NCBI GenBank assembly: GCA_905221605.1
Contig: CAJNDS010002214.1
Location: 502,512 to 566,511, forward strand
Origin: Symbiodinium natans
Taxonomy: Eukaryota > Sar > Dinophyceae > Suessiales > Symbiodiniaceae
Length of the DNA: 64,000 bases
Reading direction: 5' to 3'
Below the pieces are notes generated by a model, which saw only the letters and a program-made list of their open reading frames with translations, did no database searches and had not been told where the DNA came from. Shown here piece by piece: positions 30,330 through 40,789 of this stretch (the stretch's first letter is position 1; each line of letters starts with the position of its first letter). The translations under genes and the position numbers were made by a program.

Positions 30330-31580
30330 GCCAGAGGGCTAAGTGCACATGTCACTGTATAGCTTCTGAGCCAGGTTCTTGCTACATGGCCTCTATATTC
30401 TGGTTCGGTCTTGTTGAACTTGCTGAATCTGATTAATAAGAAGCAGCGCAACTAAGACCCCTTCGGCATCGTGTGCCCCTCGGGTTCCATGCGATGCGAG
30501 GCAGCTGTTGACTGTTCAGATGGTCCACCAAGTAAAATTTTCAAAGGTTCAGGGCTTGTGGGTTTTGTGGTGTGGTGTGTGTGTGTGCATCAATGCATCA
30601 AGGACGGGGTTCTAGCAGATTCTAGCGGCCTATAGCAGCCTCAAGCACTCTCAAGCCCTCAGCAGAAGGGCTGCAAAAGGGGGTCACAGGGGAACCCCCA
30701 AACAGTTTCATGCGGCTATCCTGTGGCTTTTGGTGATCGGGCAACATAGGGATGCCCTTAGTCAGCGCCAACGGGCTTTTATCCATTTGCCTGCAGGACT
30801 CGGCTGGGGCCTGGTGTGACGATCGACCTCCCTTCTGCCCGCCATTGTGCACCGGCAGCTGTGAAGCAAGCCCAAGATTGCTTCAAGTAGTTTAGTTTAG
30901 GCCCTGTCGGCGCCTCACACAGAGAGAGACGGGTGATGACGGGGTGGCCGGTCTCTGACTTCTTTTTTGTTTCATCTCATTTTTTGGCTGGGTGCGGGCT
31001 GCGAGTTGTCCTTCTGCCATGTTGTGCCCATGTAAAGCTGAGACAGGGCTTGGGGACCACATGGAGAGTCAACGGGCCTCACAAAAGTGGTGACGAAAGC
31101 CAATCTGTAGGTTGCGGAGAGTTCTGCTTTGGTCAGCCCCCGTAAATGTAAACATTGTCACCACACACACACATGCAACAGCACATCATCTCACAAAGAA
31201 CCCCCCACATGATGCAAAGAGACATACGAAATTAAGGCTCTGAGCGGAGATGCTTCATCAAGGACTATGATGCGCCAGCTGGACTCCACCAGACGGGCGG
31301 GGGGGCTTTGCTGGGGGCCTTGCGGCCATCTTGCGCCGGTTGTGAGTGGCGTCAGAGGGCTGTACGCCATAAGCAAGCCAATCTTCACGGAAAGTAGCCA
31401 ATTCAATGCCGAGGTCGGGGCAGTTGACCGGGGAGCCTTGGCGACAGAATCGGACCATGCTTAGCATCCGGCCAAGGACGATTGCGGCTTGTGAGCCAGG
31501 TGTCATCGGGTGCGAATGTGGAAAGAGTGACTCACCCCGAACTGTCATAACGACCGGTATCTTGTAGCTGAGCTGTCCAT
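30330..31580. other. Spacer without a recognised exon
   Basis: Unique sequence with a small GT/CA tract near 30578 and 31162. No frame carries one of the recurring motifs. Confidence 0.4.
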
Positions 31581-31585
31581 TCGAA

Positions 31586-31740
31586 ATCCTATCCGAAGCC
31601 TACACGCGCACCATGAAGCCTCACGCTGATGCTGAGAACGATCCGGGCGAAGTTTGCGTGGCTGTCGGGAGTCCGTGCCCGTGCAACGAGCAGCCGCCGG
31701 TTCGAAGGATTAGTTGCCGACATGCAGGATCTACAGGGCT
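31586..31740 (+). CDS. Candidate exon: cysteine module half B
   Basis: The frame reads EAYTRTMKPHADAENDPGEV then CVAVGSPCPCNEQPPVRRIS and C. G-E-V-C-V-x(4)-P-C-P-C-N matches half B elsewhere: LEVCVPSDDPCPCG at 47922 and RESCITETGCVC at 39822. An acidic D-x-x-N-D-P-G-E stretch upstream also resembles 37430 and 47895. Role unknown; the disulfide-rich character suggests secretion. Confidence 0.48.
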
Positions 31741-32059
31741 TCCGACGTTGTATATAGGGCTGTGTACAGAGTTGTGTCCATCCGGTTTTGTCATGGAAGG
31801 TTGATGGAGCACGCGATGTGACAATTTCGTAATTGTAATTATGTCGTCGAGGTTTGGTGCCCATTGGCTCTGAAACAAGCTTGGGCGCGAAAGAGAGGCT
31901 GCAACAAACTTGGACAAGGGGGGATTTTCTTGAATTGGTGTTGGAATCTTGAAAATGTGACAAACTCCCCGCATTGCAGCTGTCATCGGCTTGGCTTCTG
32001 GCATGCAACACCTTATGCGAATTTGATGCAGATGATGACAATGGTGGAAATAGGCATTG

Positions 32060-32105
32060 TGCTAACGCGAGAGACATCATCCTCATCATCATCATCTTCA
32101 AGTGC
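32060..32105 (+). repeat. CATCAT microsatellite
   Basis: ATCATCCTCATCATCATCATCTTC. Confidence 0.8.
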
Positions 32106-32244
32106 TGACGCTGGCTGTGATGATGTGGAGACAACTGCTTCCTGTTTCTGTTAGTGTGCCAAGTTGGACAGGATGTTTGAGTTTCAGCGTGAGGCATGTG
32201 CGTGCATGTTTATGATGCCAAGACAATTTTGTTTGCCGAGGTGG

Positions 32245-32335
32245 GAGAAGCCATGCGTCATGGACACCCAAGGCACTCCGTGTGCAATAATGTCCATATT
32301 GCGGACTCAAACTATCCTGTAGTCCGGCAGGATAT
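32245..32335 (+). pseudogene. CUB-like first half broken by a frameshift
   Basis: One frame reads EKPCVMDTQGTPC, matching CVMDEDGC and CTMDAQGC. The rest of the core, CNNVHIADSNYPVVRQ, is in another frame and starts at the same cysteine region. Together they would give the usual C-V-M-D ... S-N-Y-P order. Either the exon is decayed or the assembly has a small indel. Confidence 0.4.
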
Positions 32336-32399
32336 GGCTTTAGTTGCTTTGGCTTTCACGTCCGAATGCTGTTTGCCAGCGCAGTATAAGGCCACCCCC

Positions 32400-33287
32400 A
32401 GCGTTTCATCTTCTGGCTACGGTTTTGGAGCTCTCTCAAGAATTGTTTCTGCCAACAGCAAGCCTACTTGCGGTCAATCAAAACGAAGGGTCCACATTGT
32501 CCTCGGTCTTCTTGGGGATCGAAGCCGCTACTGCGCTGCGTCACGTTAACATCTTAATGCGCCCCCTAGCCGCTACTGCAGTTTACAGCGGGATGCATCC
32601 AAACAGTGTCCGCGCAGCACATCAGGCACGCAAAGGTGCTTCCACAAGGACAAAGACTGTCCTTTTTGGTGCCCGTCTGGCGAGAAGGACCCTCAGCGTT
32701 TGGTTTGGCAGGGTTTAGCGAGTTGACGATGGGCCCTAGCTAGTAGCAAAGGGCCGTAGAGGTTAGAGGACCCAATGATGTGCGCACCAGGGGGAGGGGG
32801 GCAGGAGACCAATGATGGTCATGATATGTCGTGATATCTTCACCCCACAGCCGAAAAATGGAAGGCGGCGCTCTGAGTGCGGGCAGCGGAGGCGAAACCA
32901 AAAACGCCCAATGTTGCAGAGCTTTCGTCCCTCACTGCGAGCTTTTGAGCAGACATACAGCAAGCCACTGAACGCGCATCGATTGCTCTGCTTACACAAC
33001 AGCGCAACGTGTCCTTGACACAGTCCACATTCATAAGCCCACATGATTATGCCAGGATGAAGTAACCGTACCAGATCACCCCACACCGTGGGACTAATAT
33101 CTCCTTAAGGACATCTTGAAACCACAAAGACTAGCAGCCACACAAGTTTGTTCAAGATAGCAGAAGCCAAGAGATGCTAACTCCACCTAGCGATCTACTT
33201 CAGGAATGCTGGTGGGCCGCCTACGACAACTCAGGACCTGGAAGATCGTGTTCTCTAGGAGATCACTTGCCGAATCGCTTGCATAGG
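32400..33287. other. Spacer without a recognised exon
   Basis: Open frames on both strands, none with recurring motifs. Confidence 0.4.
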
Positions 33288-33388
33288 GGTAGTTTTTTAA
33301 ATTAGGGTCCCTTTTTGGGTAATTACCCATTATAAGGCGACACCCTTTAAAAAGGACCCCCCAAACAGCATCCTAATTTAGAGAACCT
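33288..33388 (+). mobile_element. Inverted-repeat element, family D, copy 2
   Basis: TTTAAATTAGGGTCCCTTTT at the left pairs with GGACCCCCCAAACAGCATCC then TAATTTAGAGAACC at the right. Confidence 0.7.
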
Positions 33389-33628
33389 AAAGGCTTCGTG
33401 TTCAAGATGTACTCAGTAGTACCGGGATGAAAAGTGGTACGCCTGTACAAGTTTGAAAACAGTTTCAAGAACATCTGTTTCCAAAGTGTGCTCTGCATCG
33501 CAAGTGCTGGTCTTCAATGTGCTCATATCCATGTGGTAGAGTTCGGTGGCGTCCCAAAATAAGCGATATTTGAGATGGCCAACAGCAAGGTCCGAGCCTA
33601 CGGACTGCGAAATGTCGTCATGCGTGAA

Positions 33629-33688
33629 CACCCTAAACACTAAACCCTAAACCCGAAACCCCAAGCCCTGAACCCTAAACCCCAAGGT
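33629..33688 (-). repeat. Degenerate CCCTAAA array
   Basis: CCCTAAA with CACTAAA, CCCGAAA, CCCTGAA and CCCCAAG variants. Confidence 0.9.
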
Positions 33689-34027
33689 CTGAAAAGAGAG
33701 GGCTCGGTAACGCGCTTGAACTTTGCGCCGCGGGACCCTTCCATGGCCCCCGTACACTTCATGGAAACCTAGCAAACTGGGTACGTAGCCTTTAACCTTT
33801 CTGGTTATATAGCCTATCAGCACGCGATGGCACGCGCATATATGTACATATTTATTCGTTTCTTGCATAAACGTAACCTTTTTTGGCTAGGGTATTCGGC
33901 CCCTAAGAAAAGGGTCTTTCGATGTTCTTTGTCGCCACTCTCCTGGGCTGCAGTTTCCCAGCTGTGTAGGATTCAGGTCACAGCTTTGTTGTTTGGGTCT
34001 TATGTCTCTGGGTAATTTGAAGGCAGT

Positions 34028-34130
34028 TGGGGGGCTTCCGAAATTAGGGGTACCTTATTGGGGTCCTTATCATAAGCGAAGCCTTCTATTTGGGTGTCTT
34101 ATTAGGGTCCCTTATTCTCGTATTCTTCTA
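34028..34130 (+). mobile_element. Inverted-repeat element, family B, diverged
   Basis: GGGGGGCTTCCGAAATTAGG, GTACCTTATTGGGGTCCTTA and GTCTTATTAGGGTCCCTTAT follow family B order in reverse sense. Confidence 0.5.
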
Positions 34131-34454
34131 CCATCTTCTACCGACTGCTCGTGCATCAGGGTATCCCGACCGGAGCCTTGCGGCCGAGAAGTTTTGCCAC
34201 CCTGAAGCGGAGCTTGGGCCTCGGAATGGTTTCACATGAGATGGGCGGCCGTATACGAAGTCCTGCCGTCCCAAATGCCTATAACCCAGGCTCATAGACC
34301 TAGACCGAAAGCGCAAATGAGCCCTCGCCGTTAGCAAAGCCTTGGAAAGAACTGTTGGCGTGTGCGCTGTCATTTGGTCGTGCTCGAGGTTGAATACCTT
34401 TGACGGCCCGATTGACCTGCGGCTTAGGGCCACCAGGGTCACCAGGGCTAAGGC

Positions 34455-34606
34455 TTCTACTCGGAGGTTCAGGGTAGTCATGAACCAATTGTATCTGCAC
34501 TTATAACCCACTTATGCGCCTTTAAGTGCCCCAACGGGTTTATGCGTACCGTTATCAGTACAGTTATAATTGGTTCATGAGTACCATGAAACCTCCAAGT
34601 AGAAAT
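34455..34606 (+). mobile_element. Long imperfect inverted repeat (family I)
   Basis: TTCTACTCGGAGGTTCAGGG through CATGAACCAATTGTATCT at the left mirrors AGTTATAATTGGTTCATGAG through AAACCTCCAAGTAGAAA at the right. Arms are about 45 bp; the loop is about 65 bp. Confidence 0.7.
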
Positions 34607-34810
34607 ACAGAGCTGCCATGAGGTTCTGCCCTTGCCACGAAGAACATGAAGAGCTCTGCGCGGGCCTCATGAGGAAAAGCTCTTTCTGGACCCAAACCGT
34701 CAGCATCGCAAGTTGGACGGGATGAGTTTTAACAAAAACTTTCTCATCATCAAAGGCCGTCTGATCAACAAAAAATCAGCATCAAGTAAAAACCTAAGAC
34801 CTACGGTGGC

Positions 34811-34910
34811 AGAAAGGAAGGAGGAGGGACCAAGGAAGGAGGGAGGGAACGGAAAGGAAGGAAGCCAGGAGGGACGGAGGTCAGGAAGGAGGGAAGGAAG
34901 ACTGGATGAA
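34811..34910 (+). repeat. GGAA-rich purine tract
   Basis: Imperfect GGAAGGAGGGA repeats. Confidence 0.9.
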
Positions 34911-35160
34911 CGAAAAGTAAACCGCCACTTAACTTGAACTTAGTTCTCCTTACATGTGACATCTCACAATCATCTAGAAGTGCGACTCCTGATGCGAAGG
35001 ACCCACCAACCACCGGCTTTTGAAGCCCGCTTCTATGAGATCTTTTAAGCTCGTACCCAGCCACAACAACCGCAATGGCTGCGGTAGCTCGGCTAGCCCT
35101 GGATACCAACCCGTGCGATATACCCAACAGCAGAATGCTTTCAGGAACGCACAGACAGAA

Positions 35161-35254
35161 TTTGGGGGGTTTCCGAAAATAGGGGGGGTCCCTTTATGGG
35201 CATTCTATTCTTTTCGGGTATGAAAGGGGTATTCCTACTGTGGGAAATACCCAC
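35161..35254 (+). mobile_element. Inverted-repeat element, family C, copy 2
   Basis: GGGGGGTTTCCGAAAATAGG at the left and TGTGGGAAATACCCACA at the right, with GGTCCCTTTATGGGCATTCT inside as in the 17089 copy. Confidence 0.7.
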
Positions 35255-35744
35255 ATGCACGCATGGGCTTTCGTCAGTCGTCCTTGCTGGTCAGAACCAC
35301 ATCAAGGCAACACACACCTGCCCCTACCCATCCACACCTTCTGAAGACTTTGTGTCTAACCCCTCGGCTTCCTCGCAATTTGCGAATCATTGCAATCAGG
35401 TTTGCTAGCTGAACTGTCCCCGAAACCAAGGGCCCGAGCACCAGCTTTCCGCATGTTAGAATAAGGAGCGTGTGCGTAGCGTGAACACAGCGGACAGGTT
35501 CGCCATGTTTCCATGCACTGTGGGAGTGCGCCTCGTGAGCCAACTGCCCACTGTCGGAGTCACCCACCCCGCTACGCAAAAGCTCATGTCTTGGTGGCAC
35601 CATGTATTTGCCCAGCACATCCCCGTGCCCATTCGGCTCCCCACAATGGCCAATTCTTTCGGCAAAGTGACTCGAAGATGCATGCTGTATTGGGTCTGAG
35701 AATTTAGAGCTGCAGGATTTGAAGGCAGCGTTTTCATTTTGCAG

Positions 35745-35797
35745 CCCCAATGGCTGCTGCACCATCCTAAACTTTCCCAGCGCCTTGACGCAGTAGA
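35745..35797 (+). CDS. Candidate CUB-like exon start
   Basis: TTTTCATTTTGCAG at 35744 precedes C CCC AAT GGC TGC, the same start as 28848 (C CCC GAT GGC TGC). It reads PNGCCTILNFPSALTQ and then TAG, where GCA|GTAGAA could be a donor. Short and only moderately CUB-like. Confidence 0.33.
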
Positions 35798-36179
35798 AGC
35801 TCCCCACGCTCCCACATGTTTTGCTTCAACTTGGTGGTAGCTTCCTGTCCAGCAGCAATTCCCCGGGTCGTGTGATGATGGTGATGCCGGAATCTTTTTT
35901 TCGCAAGCTCCATATGGCTCAGACATGCTCAAACAAAACCAAAGTGCGACCGACACTTCTCACTAGACCACTGACGATCGATTGCGTGGAGTTCGACAAC
36001 AGCTATGAGCAGCAGTGATGAAGGACAACGCTTGAACTTTCCGATGAGTGAAAGTCCTGATCCCGTCAGGTCTTTGGGATTAAGTGGTGTAAATTACGAA
36101 GGCTTCGGGTTGGAGGCGCTTTGAAGCGCCAGTGACACATTGGCCGGAGATGCCAGTCCTGCAAAGGTTTTTCCGCGGC

Positions 36180-37320
36180 CGGCAGCCCCTACTGCCTCAG
36201 CAAGGTGCAAGGTCCTTGTCCCCGGCTGCTTGGATCAAGGATTCAGGTGTCAATCAAGGACCAAGGAGGGGTTTACGAAAATTAGTAGGCCCCCGGAGTC
36301 GAAGTCCAAAAAAGCCCCGAACCCCCCCCTCCGGAATTTTCGGGCCTAGAAGTCCAAGATTCCAAAAGCCAGGCTCGAAATTCCAAGAAAAGTTGTGACC
36401 CAAGAGTGGTCTTTCTGATGTTTTTCAAACCTGAGAATTGTGAGTTGTTTAGAGCTATGAGCCCGCAGCTTTGAGTTTTTGAGAATGATGTTTAAATTTT
36501 GCAACCCCACCCCCTCCACCACGGGGGGGGGGGGGGCGAGCGCATATTTACATTCAGAGAATTAATTCGTTGCGTACATAATTTAACTTACCTCGTTTCT
36601 GAAGAGGCATCGCTGTAAGCGCCATCTTCAGAGCCTCAAAGAGACAGTTTCGATAGGACAGAGACATCTGCAGGGCAGGATGTCAAAGCAGCAAGTGCTG
36701 TAGCTGCTGTTCTTTTGACACACGCTACCAAGTGGCCATGTGCACGCACCTCTGCTCACTCGAGACAGCCTCTCAGCCTACGCCCTGTCGAGCTCAGGTT
36801 TTGCCAGTCGAATCAGCGGCTTGGATGTTCGTATACCCTCGTAGTGCGTTCGTGAATCTGTTGGCAGGTTTCCTCTGTCCTCTGCCGAGAGGCAACCAGA
36901 ACTAAAGAATGAAAGCTTAAGGGATCTCCTCAGCTCTGTGTTTGACAAACAGGAAATGCAAAGGAGCCCAGATCCCAAGCTCACGTTCATTTCTTGGTGG
37001 CTCTGCGCTAGATTTGGTAAACTGACGTAGATTGGATGCGTGAGTCAAAAGCAAAATGCTGGCTCGGCATTAACCCTCAACCCTGGGCCCTCGGCTTCTG
37101 CTGACAAAGGAAGAAGTGCACCGAGCTGTCATACGACGACCCTGGGCTAACAAGAAGACGTGTGCTGGTGTGCCGCACTGACGTTGATGCTGCTGACTGA
37201 AGGCAAGCAAACAAAGCAGCTCTGACTGATCTGTTGAAAACTGCGGCTGAACCGCTCTGAGCGTGCTATACCGAACACGCGACCCGTGAAGGACCCGGTC
37301 CAGAGGTCATCTCTAACTCA
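36180..37320. other. Spacer without a firm exon
   Basis: A family B fragment lies at 36267-36300 and a G homopolymer at 36523-36535. A short cysteine-containing frame at 36207 (ARCKVLVPGCLDQGFRCQS) follows CCTCAG but matches no motif. Confidence 0.4.
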
Positions 37321-37322
37321 GA

Positions 37323-37420
37323 ACCCTAAACCCTAAACCCCAAACCCCAAGCCCTAAACCCTAAACCCTAAACCCTAAACCTTAAACCCTAAACCCTAAA
37401 CCCTAAACCCTAAACCCTAG
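37323..37420 (-). repeat. CCCTAAA array
   Basis: About 13 units including CCCCAAA, CCCCAAG and CCTTAAA; it ends CCCTAG directly before an open island. Confidence 0.97.
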
Positions 37421-37545
37421 GAAGCGGGCAACATCATTCAAGATGACCCCGGCAGCGACGGCTCCGGGGGCTACGGGCTGGCCGAGAACGAGTTCTGCGT
37501 GGAAGCAGACAAGCGACCCTTGGCCTGGTTTGCAAAGTCATTGTG
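37421..37545 (+). CDS. Candidate exon: cysteine module half B
   Basis: The upstream CCCTAAA array ends in CCCTAG|G, a ready-made acceptor. The frame reads EAGNIIQDDPGSDGSGGYGL then AENEFCVEADKRPLAWF, to a stop at 37543. E-F-C-V-E-A-D and the preceding D-D-P-G-S-D-G stretch match half B islands at 31620 and 48196. A TTTAGGG array follows, so the island is bracketed by inverted telomere-like repeats. Confidence 0.45.
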
Positions 37546-37555
37546 AGCAGAAATT

Positions 37556-37598
37556 TGGGTTTAGGGTTTAATTAGGGTTTAGGGGTTTAGGGTTTAGG
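37556..37598 (+). repeat. TTTAGGG array, interrupted
   Basis: Four to five units with TTAATTAGGG and TTTAGGGG breaks. Confidence 0.92.
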
Positions 37599-37690
37599 GG
37601 TGGGGGCTTACGATCCTGAAATCGTAGGATCCTCTTGTACTAAGGACCCCAAGGAGGTATACCCCTACTGTCGTAAAATGCCGGCCCCCA
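37599..37690 (+). mobile_element. Inverted-repeat element, family B
   Basis: GGGGGCTTACGATCCTGAAA at the left mirrors TACTGTCGTAAAATGCCGGC then CCCC at the right. It abuts the TTTAGGG array. Confidence 0.65.
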
Positions 37691-37829
37691 GATCAGCTTG
37701 GGGTCATGTTGCAGAGTTAGGGCAGCCAGGATCGCGAAGCAGTGAGCAAGAAGATGCTAAGGTTGTCCCTGTCACAGCGTCTGGGAGCAAGAGTGCACCA
37801 ATCAGCAAGGCGCCGGGGTAGTCGCAAAG

Positions 37830-38036
37830 ACATGGGGGTTTCCGAAACCAAAGGTGTTTTGAGGGTTCCAATGAGAAGGAGTATGGTATTTTGGGGGTTC
37901 CTAGAAGAAGGATTAGTATATTAGGGGGTACCTCTACTTTGGGATGTTAGGGGTACCTTATTGGTGCCCCCTTGTATAAGGGAATCTTACGATTTGGGCG
38001 GTGTATCTTAGGGGGGTCCTTTATTTCCGTAAAGCC
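37830..38036 (+). mobile_element. Inverted-repeat element, family B, long copy
   Basis: CATGGGGGTTTCCGAAACCA at the left pairs with CCTTTATTTCCGTAAAGCCA then TGG at the right. CATGG occurs at both edges. Internal arms are GGGGGTTCCTAGAAG and GGGGTACC. Confidence 0.65.
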
Positions 38037-38689
38037 ATGGCATTGCAGCAGTGACTGGCGAGAGAAGAAACCGACTAAGTAGCTAAGAAGATCTTTGGGA
38101 CAAGTAATTCAGCCGGACCTTTGCCAACACTTCCAGCACGATTTGAAAGATTACTGGATGGAGGATTGAGGGTACATGGCTCTTAGGTCAGGTTTGCACC
38201 ATGTGTTCTCTTCAGAGTGCGACGTAAGCGCTGTGCAAAACAATGCCGGCGGGTGTTTCTGGAAGACCTTCCTTTGAAGCCTAAGGCTGCTAGAGTAGGG
38301 GCTTAGGCTTTCCGAAGTTAGGCTGCTTGTCCGGCTTAGAGGTTCCGGGGTGGGGGTTATCAAGTCTGGAATCCCAACAGGATAGACAATCGAGTCGGAT
38401 AGATAGGATGTGTTCAACACTCCGATGCAGCTAGCCATGTAGAAAAGTGCAAGGTGGGCATTGCAATAGCTCAGAAACTCGCAGGCCGTATCTCGAGCCC
38501 CAAGCCCTAATCTCAAAATCTACGAAGCCCGAACCTCAGAGACCGAACAGCAGAATCTTGCTCCATCAGCATCCCAGGCGACACGTGGTGTCAGAGCATC
38601 AACTCTCCCTGACGCTGGGGTCGCAAGAGATCGCCGGGCCTGTTCAGGCTTTCCAACTGGTGTGTTGGATGTTGTGTTGGAAGCTCTTT

Positions 38690-38834
38690 GATGCCTGTGT
38701 GCCTAGGCCCAGCAGTCTGCGGAGAAGCGGCCAAATGCATTCACGCATCAGGCCGGATGTGCAGCGTTCTCACTTTGATTGGGGGATGGAACAGTCAGAA
38801 GTATATCTCCGCTGCGATAATCCTGCACATGCAC
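38690..38834 (+). CDS. Candidate coding island
   Basis: Part of a longer open frame. This section reads FDACVPRPSSLRRSGQMHSR, then HFDWGMEQSEVYLRCDNPAH. F-D-A-C-V-P hints at half B of the cysteine module. It runs into the family E element at 38835. Confidence 0.3.
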
Positions 38835-38915
38835 ACCAGGACGGGCTATTATACCCTATAACCCCATAAAAAGGCCCTTAAAAGGGGGATTATGGGGCCT
38901 AATAGCCCATCCTGG
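38835..38915 (+). mobile_element. Introner-like inverted-repeat element, family E
   Basis: 81 bp, nearly a perfect hairpin: CCAGGACGGGCTATTATACC at the left, GGCCTAATAGCCCATCCTGG at the right, AACCCCATAAAAAGGCCC inside. A degenerate relative is at 6738. Confidence 0.75.
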
Positions 38916-38998
38916 CAAAGACTGTGCAGCTTCCCGGGCCCGCTTCACCACCGATCGATGCGGTTCGTTTCCACAAATGAAACTGTAGCAGTAGTGGC
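38916..38998 (+). CDS. Candidate coding island between two elements
   Basis: The frame reads QRLCSFPGPLHHRSMRFVST then NETVAVVA up to the family A element. If that element and one 8-bp flank are removed, the frame goes on as ATVGLTVEPGS to a stop near 39149. Uninterrupted reading across the insertion site suggests the element is spliced out or recently inserted. Confidence 0.33.
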
Positions 38999-39106
38999 TT
39001 GGGATGTTCCCCTTGTACTAACAGTCCTTACTAGGGCTACTAGGGATTCTAATCGGGGGTACTTAATCCCTATTAAGGACTGTTAGTTTAAGGTGGAACA
39101 TCCCAA
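38999..39106 (+). mobile_element. Introner-like inverted-repeat element, family A, copy 2
   Basis: 108 bp, TTGGGATGTTCCCCTTGTAC at the left and GGTGGAACATCCCAA at the right. Flanks GTAGTGGC (38991-38998) and GTAGTAGC (39107-39114) match 7 of 8. Confidence 0.8.
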
Positions 39107-39182
39107 GTAGTAGCAACAGTCGGGTTGACCGTTGAGCCTGGTTCGTAAGCGAAGCGGATCCCAGAGTTGTGTTGGCCCACCT

Positions 39183-39360
39183 GTTTAGGGTTAGGGTTCA
39201 GGGTTCAGGGTTCAGGGTTCAGGGTTCAGGGTTCAGGGTTCAGGGTTCAGGGTTCAGGGTTCAGGGTTTAGGGCCGTTTAGGGTTCAGGGTTTAGGGTTT
39301 AGGGTTCAGGGTTCAGGGTTTAGGGTTTAGGGTTAGGGTTTAGGGTTTAGGGTTTAGGGG
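39183..39360 (+). repeat. TTTAGGG/TTCAGGG array with homogenised TTCAGGG block
   Basis: About ten consecutive TTCAGGG units (39195-39268), then mixed TTTAGGG and TTCAGGG. Confidence 0.97.
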
Positions 39361-39538
39361 TCACTACGTGAGCCAGAGAGCAGTCTTGCAAAGGGAGGGA
39401 GTTCTCGCGTCCTACCCCAAAAGGTCAGCGACTTCTACCTTCTGAACCTGGGTTGTTTGATGTTTGGGCTCGGTTCGGTTGGCCGGATATTTTTTTTGAT
39501 ATCTTGTGCAATCCCAGGGCTCTATAAGACTCTTCACG

Positions 39539-39586
39539 GTTTAGGGTTTAGGGTTTATAGGGTTTAGGGTTTAGGGTTTAGGGTTC
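39539..39586 (+). repeat. TTTAGGG array
   Basis: About six units with one TTTATAGGG. Confidence 0.95.
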
Positions 39587-39717
39587 AAAGCGCTTCGGTT
39601 AAGATCCCGACTTGAATTCTACCGCAAAAACCCGCTGGAGATCACAGGGAATCGCGAGGGGGTTGCTGAAGTGCACCCTGAGAGAGGACACAAAAGATGG
39701 AAACTGTAGAGCCCCGG

Positions 39718-39770
39718 GTTTTAGGGTTTAGGGTTTAGGGTTTAGGGATGTTTAGGGTTTAGGGTTTAAG
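39718..39770 (+). repeat. TTTAGGG array
   Basis: About seven units with an ATG interruption. Confidence 0.95.
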
Positions 39771-39819
39771 ATGTGCAGCTCGCAACGGTCCATCCTTTAA
39801 TCTTCCCCCCACACGTCAG

Positions 39820-40069
39820 GCCGTGAATCTTGCATCACGGAAACGGGCTGCGTGTGCGAAGATGATGAGCTGACCTGCGTCAACGAGGAGCTTTCTCCGG
39901 ATGACGTCATGTCCCGTTTACGGTGGATTCGTGAGGCGTACTTGCACACCATGGCACAGTGGTCCCACGAAGAGGCTGAAGGCATGCAGTCCAGTCACAT
40001 CAAGTGCGCAGTGCTCAATCCAGATGCTGTAGGGCCGAAAGCCACGAACGAAAGAAGGCTCTGGACTTG
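39820..40069 (+). CDS. Candidate exon: cysteine module half B
   Basis: CCCCCCACACGTCAG at 39819 is a strong acceptor. The frame reads RESCITETGCVCEDDELTCV then NEELSPDDVMSRLRWIREAY and on to a stop at 40068. R-E-S-C-I-x(4)-G-C-V-C-E-D-D-x(3)-C matches GEVCVAVGSPCPCNE (31648) and LEVCVPSDDPCPCGLN (47922). Only the first 20-30 codons match the module; the rest may be a continuing domain or intron. Confidence 0.52.
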
Positions 40070-40249
40070 AACTGAGGGAAAGCAGACAGTCTGGCGCAGG
40101 AGACACAGCTCACGTTTTGCAATTCACGCGACCCTTGCCAGCAGACGAATGAGTCCACAAGCTGCCGTTGCGCTGCGCATGATGTACTCGGTTGACTCCG
40201 TTAGGTCAGGCAGGCACGAGTCATGTACTGGTAGCAGGAATCTGTGCAC

Positions 40250-40436
40250 TGCAGATCCCGACCACGTGCATGTGCACAAGCCAAGGCGATCTGGGAAGTT
40301 TGCCCACTTACGTGCCAAGCTTCACAGAAGAAGTGCCAGATCCATGCCGGGGTCACGACGCCAGCGGGTTTTTGGCCGCTTGTTTGCGAGTGCAGTGGAG
40401 CAGAGTGCGGCAGCTTTCAACGCCCAATGCGGTAGC
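40250..40436 (+). CDS. Candidate exon: cysteine module half A
   Basis: The frame reads KAIWEVCPLTCQASQKKCQI then HAGVTTPAGFWPLVCECSGA and ECGSF, to a stop at 40433. C-P-L-T-C-x(5)-K-C is nearly identical to CPLTCGPTEKKC at 46447. GCACTGCAG at 40252 or GCCAAG at 40284 could be the acceptor. It lies 180 bp beyond a half B island. Confidence 0.5.
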
Positions 40437-40665
40437 ATGCAGCGGTGATGCTTCAGAAGGAACCATGGTAGACAGTTGCATTCGCATGTTGCGTGTCCGA
40501 AGCCGGGCTAAGGAGAAGCAATTATATTGATTATTGCTTCAGTGGAGTGGACGAGTGCCGCCGACAGCAAGTGATCACACCCAGAACTTGTTCCAGACAC
40601 GCTGCCATCCCAAGCAAACCCAACCACCAAAACATGGCAGACTGCAGCGCCCTTGAGATGCTCAA

Positions 40666-40697
40666 AAACCCTAAACCCTAAACCCTAAACCCTAAAT
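40666..40697 (-). repeat. CCCTAAA array (left of the LINE)
   Basis: Four units at the left edge of the retroelement. Confidence 0.95.
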
Positions 40698-40705
40698 GGC
40701 TACGG
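40694..40705 (-). other. 12-nt match to dinoflagellate spliced-leader start
   Basis: AAATGGCTACGG is the reverse complement of CCGTAGCCATTT, the start of the dinoflagellate spliced leader as I remember it. It overlaps the last CCCTAAA unit. The match could be chance. Confidence 0.25.
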
Positions 40706-40789
40706 CTCAAGGCTACTGCTCAAGGCATTCGGGTTCAAGGCCCCCATTCTAGAAGAGGGTATAGCAGATATCAGCTGTGCCATTGTGCC

